From positions 1 through 32,982 of IMG/VR virus record IMGVR_UViG_3300048883_000513: a stretch of DNA of 32,982 bases; one strand, written 5' to 3'. Both the position numbers and the translations under genes were made by a program. This document shows, piece by piece, positions 30,607 through 32,982 of this stretch; the first letter of the stretch is position 1; each line of letters opens with the position of its first letter. The notes beneath the pieces were generated by a model. That model made no database searches and was not told the origin of the DNA. It was given only the letters and a program-made list of their open reading frames with translations. This DNA is from a virus.

Positions 30607-31413
30607 ATGAGTCAGTCAACAGATTACTCCATAGCAAATGCCACAGGGTCGGCAGTCAGGTCAGATTTAAACACTGTGCTTGGCGCAATAGCCACACTCA
30701 ATTCTGGCGCAACTGCACCATCGACCATGTACGCTTATATGCTCTGGGCAGACACATCGACAACCAAGTTGATGATTCGCAACGGTGCAAATTCAGCATG
30801 GGTTGAAGTCGGCACACTAGACCAAGCTGGACTGAACATTGTAGCGAGTAAGTTTCCCAATGTGTCATCAAGTGTCACGCTGACGCATACCCAGCTAAAC
30901 AACACGGTGTATTTAGTTGCTGGCACGAAGATGATTTTCTTCCAATCTGCGCCGCCGACAGGCTGGACGCAAGACACGGCTAACAACGACAAAGCATTGC
31001 GTGTTGTATCTGGAACTGGTGGTGGCACTGGCGGTTCAATGGGGTTAAGCGCAGTGTGGTCACACAGTCATAGTGTGAGTGGCACAACTGACGCTCATGC
31101 GTTAACAGAATCAGAAATGCCGAAGCATTATCATCGGTCTATAAGCACTTTTACCAGTAGCACAGGGAGACCATACTCTTACATTCAATACAGTTCGAGT
31201 AATGACCCCAATAACGCGTCTGGCGGTAGTGCTGATGATAGATGGTCTGAGTCAAGCACAACTTCAACAGGTGGTGGCGCAAGTTCTGGCACTAGAAGTT
31301 TTGGCACAGCCAACGGTAGCTCTCACACCCACACCCTTTCGACAATAGGTACATCGACTACTAGCGCAATCGTTCCGTATTACATTGACGTTATCGTGTG
31401 TAGCAAAGACTAA
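30607..31413 (+). CDS. Tail fibre / collar-like receptor-binding protein
   Basis: 268 residues. An N-terminal attachment region (SDLNTVLGAIATLNSGATAP, WADTSTTKLMIRNGANSAW) of the kind common on short phage fibres is followed by MIFFQSAPPTGWTQ, a tail-collar-like motif, and several His-x-His stretches (HSHSVSG, KHYHRS, HTHTL) within Ser/Gly/Thr-rich sequence. It ends with VPYYIDVIVCSKD, the usual collar-fibre end. The HxH motifs often hold iron or other metals in trimeric fibres. Starts immediately after the hub stop. Confidence 0.82.
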   Translation: MSQSTDYSIANATGSAVRSDLNTVLGAIATLNSGATAPSTMYAYMLWADTSTTKLMIRNGANSAWVEVGTLDQAGLNIVASKFPNVSSSVTLTHTQLNNTVYLVAGTKMIFFQSAPPTGWTQDTANNDKALRVVSGTGGGTGGSMGLSAVWSHSHSVSGTTDAHALTESEMPKHYHRSISTFTSSTGRPYSYIQYSSSNDPNNASGGSADDRWSESSTTSTGGGASSGTRSFGTANGSSHTHTLSTIGTSTTSAIVPYYIDVIVCSKD

Positions 31414-31709
31414 TGGAGATTAAAACCACTTGCCCATTGGGAAGCCAGTGCGAGGAAATAAAAGATAACCAGATGCACCGTTGTGCTTGGTATACGAACA
31501 TCAAGGGCAAAGAACCACAGTCAGAAGAAATGATTGATAAGTGGGAATGTGCGATTGCGTTCATGCCGATGTTACAAATTGAGATGTCGCAAACCAACAG
31601 AGGGCAGACAAATGCACTGTGTTCTTTCCGTGATGAGATGATTAAAACAAATGAAAAAGCGTTGGCTATTCAGTCAGCAAAATTGATGATTGGAGAAGAA
31701 ATTGGCTGA
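31413..31709 (+). CDS. Conserved phage protein with cysteine pattern
   Basis: 98 residues. Five Cys (7, 13, 24, 46, 70) within TTCPLGSQC, HRCAWYTNIKGKEP and DKWECAIAFMPMLQIEM. I associate this pattern with a small recurrent family located among fibre genes of environmental phages; the Cys could bind a metal or an Fe-S cluster. The ATG shares a base with the previous stop (TAATG). Its end overlaps the start of the large fibre by eight bases. Function unknown. Confidence 0.75.
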   Translation: MEIKTTCPLGSQCEEIKDNQMHRCAWYTNIKGKEPQSEEMIDKWECAIAFMPMLQIEMSQTNRGQTNALCSFRDEMIKTNEKALAIQSAKLMIGEEIG

Positions 31710-32982
31710 TAAAAAAATAAGTGAGTTAACTGCGCTCACGACTGCAAATGACAGTATTGAATTTGTTATTAATGATGGTGGCGCGTCTAAGAAGATAACT
31801 AGGGCAACATTGCTTACAGGTGTAGGCGTTGATACTCAGCTAACAGCAACAAGCAATATCGGATTAGGTTCTGGTGCTGTCGATTCGATTACTACGGGTG
31901 ATTTCAATGTGGGGTTGGGTGATTCTGCGCTGACCTCGGTTACTTCATCAAATGATAATACCGCTGTAGGCTCCTCTGCTTTAACAGCAACCACTACAGG
32001 TAATAAAAATTCTGCATTAGGACGTTCCACTCTATGGACAAACACCACAGGTTCAAGTAATGTCGCTATTGGTTATGGTTCTATGTTCTACAACACAACA
32101 GCGCATTACAACACAGCTGTTGGTGTAGAATCACTACTATCCAACACAACAGGCACAAACAATACTGCCTCTGGTTATCAGAGTTTGTACTCGAATACTA
32201 CAGCTTCTGGAAATACAGCAGTTGGTGATGTAGCTTTAAAAGCAAACACTACAGGTGCTTCTAACACATCAGTTGGTAAAAATGCTCTGACAGCTAATAC
32301 TACAGCGCATGACAATACAGCAGTTGGCTGGAACGCTTTAGCATCCAATACTACAGGCTCTACTAATGTTGCTGTTGGGACTGCTTCTTTAGATGCTAAT
32401 ACGACAGCTTCTAATAACACAGCAATTGGTATGCACTCTCTTGGGTCTACCACTACAGGCGCAAACAATACTGCATCTGGTCGTAGTGCTTTACACTCAA
32501 ACACCACAGGCTTGGATAATACTGCCTCTGGTTATCGGGCTTTGTACTCAAATACTACTGGCTCATATAATACTGCTGTTGGTAGAGAGTCACTTAGAAA
32601 CAACACCACAGCGCATTACAATGCCGCGTTTGGTCAGAACTCAATGTATCAAAACACCACAGGCACAAACAATACTGCTTCTGGTTCTCATGCTTTGTTC
32701 TCAAACACCACAGGCTCATACAACGCCACTGGTGGTGTAGGTGCTTTATACAATAACACCACAGCGCATTACAATGCCGCTTATGGGTTTAATGCTTTGT
32801 ACTCAAACACCACAGGCGGTTACAATACATCAGTTGGTTCTAATTCTCTATTCACAAACACCACAGGCGCGAGCAATACTGCTTCTGGTTATCAAGCGTT
32901 GTACTCGAATACTACGGGTGCTGAGAATAACGCTTTTGGTTTAAACGCCTTATATTCCAACACAACAGGGAGTACCAATACT
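31702..32982 (+). CDS. Large tail fibre, N-terminal part (3' end beyond window), TTG start
   Basis: TTG at 31702 has GGAG at a 6-base spacing and is followed by ADKKISELTALTTANDS and KKITRATLL, the typical N-terminal attachment element of phage fibres. From base 31957 the chain is made of 17-residue repeats until the window ends in-frame at 32982 after 427 codons. The C-terminal part is most likely the open frame at 1-1226. If the two ends are joined, the protein would exceed 830 residues. The TTG start is unusual but the only one with a good ribosome site. Confidence 0.85.
   Translation, partial: MADKKISELTALTTANDSIEFVINDGGASKKITRATLLTGVGVDTQLTATSNIGLGSGAVDSITTGDFNVGLGDSALTSVTSSNDNTAVGSSALTATTTGNKNSALGRSTLWTNTTGSSNVAIGYGSMFYNTTAHYNTAVGVESLLSNTTGTNNTASGYQSLYSNTTASGNTAVGDVALKANTTGASNTSVGKNALTANTTAHDNTAVGWNALASNTTGSTNVAVGTASLDANTTASNNTAIGMHSLGSTTTGANNTASGRSALHSNTTGLDNTASGYRALYSNTTGSYNTAVGRESLRNNTTAHYNAAFGQNSMYQNTTGTNNTASGSHALFSNTTGSYNATGGVGALYNNTTAHYNAAYGFNALYSNTTGGYNTSVGSNSLFTNTTGASNTASGYQALYSNTTGAENNAFGLNALYSNTTGSTNT
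31957..32982 (+). repeat. Twenty tandem 17-residue (51-bp) repeats of the fibre
   Basis: Twenty complete units plus two residues, each of the form N-T-A-x-G-x-x-[AS]-L-x-x-N-T-T-[GA]-x-x. Units differ at DNA level, but blocks such as AACACCACAGG and AATACTGC recur many times. The period is constant at 51 bp. Such arrays fold as elongated beta-roll or beta-helix shafts, and unequal recombination between units can change shaft length. Confidence 0.9.

Noticed and set aside
32178-32507. Long open frame on the minus strand within the fibre repeats
   Set aside because: It is the shadow of the periodic fibre codons; its product is a low-complexity Ala/Val/Pro repeat with no ribosome site.
31957-32982. 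Regular 51-bp repeats that might be taken for a CRISPR-like or satellite array
   Set aside because: The repeats are in one open frame, keep codon phase, vary mainly at codon level and code a consistent 17-residue motif; there are no unique spacers of equal length between identical repeats.
1-32982. Integrase, attP, CI repressor or toxin-antitoxin genes
   Set aside because: None of the products shows the motifs of tyrosine or serine recombinases, and no second regulator or toxin pair was found, so lysogeny is not supported by this window.

Overview
This window looks like an almost complete genome of a tailed, siphovirus-type bacteriophage. The evidence is a full morphogenesis series in conventional order: small and large terminase, portal, Mu F-like head protein, scaffold, major capsid, connectors, tail terminator, tail tube, frameshifted tail chaperone, tape measure, tail tip and J-like hub. 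A replication module and a lysis cassette accompany it. The host cannot be named. A T4-type lysozyme next to a lipoprotein, AGGA/GGAG ribosome sites and sigma70-type promoters suggest a Gram-negative bacterium. I see no tRNA, integrase, CI-type repressor, insertion sequence or CRISPR array.

Layout. (1) 1-1226 is the 3' part of a large tail fibre whose 5' part lies at 31702-32982; the ends of the window fall inside a 17-residue repeat array. (2) 1265-3041 (+) holds small tail-associated and lysis genes: a DUF6447-like protein, a coiled-coil/membrane holin-like protein, DUF1353, a lipoprotein and a GH24 lysozyme. (3) 3019-13421 (-) is the early block. Read in transcription order it holds a Sak4-like ATPase, a DUF669 protein, small proteins, an SF2 helicase, a PD-(D/E)XK exonuclease, a family B DNA polymerase, a MazG-like hydrolase, DUF6378, a thymidylate-synthase-family enzyme with an Asp where dCMP-specific members have it, a methyltransferase, a dCMP deaminase and small unknown genes. 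Two good leftward promoters (-10 boxes at 13455-13460 and 10129-10134) drive it, and a strong terminator lies at 12238-12263. (4) 13577-16248 (+) holds a Cro-like regulator and a PrimPol-helicase fusion, divergent from the early block. (5) 16249-16599 is an AT-rich non-coding stretch, possibly the origin, with a promoter. (6) 16600-32982 (+) holds a VRR-NUC nuclease, packaging, head, tail and fibre genes.

How the genes work together. The Cro-like protein probably controls the divergent region 13421-13577. The ATPase, DUF669 protein, helicase and exonuclease form a recombination and repair set, while PrimPol-helicase and PolB supply priming and synthesis. The nucleotide genes beside PolB resemble a cytosine-modification or nucleotide-salvage set. 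Late genes build an HK97-fold capsid and a lambda-like non-contractile tail, including a programmed -1 frameshift (slippery site 24431-24437).

Base composition is split. The early, replication and terminase genes are visibly AT-rich, while the genes from the portal through the fibre to the lysozyme are richer in G+C, as if two modules had been joined near 18515 and 3041. Five small genes or gene candidates of 35-48 codons and one structured RNA candidate (3749-3826, minus strand) were found by reading between the larger genes.
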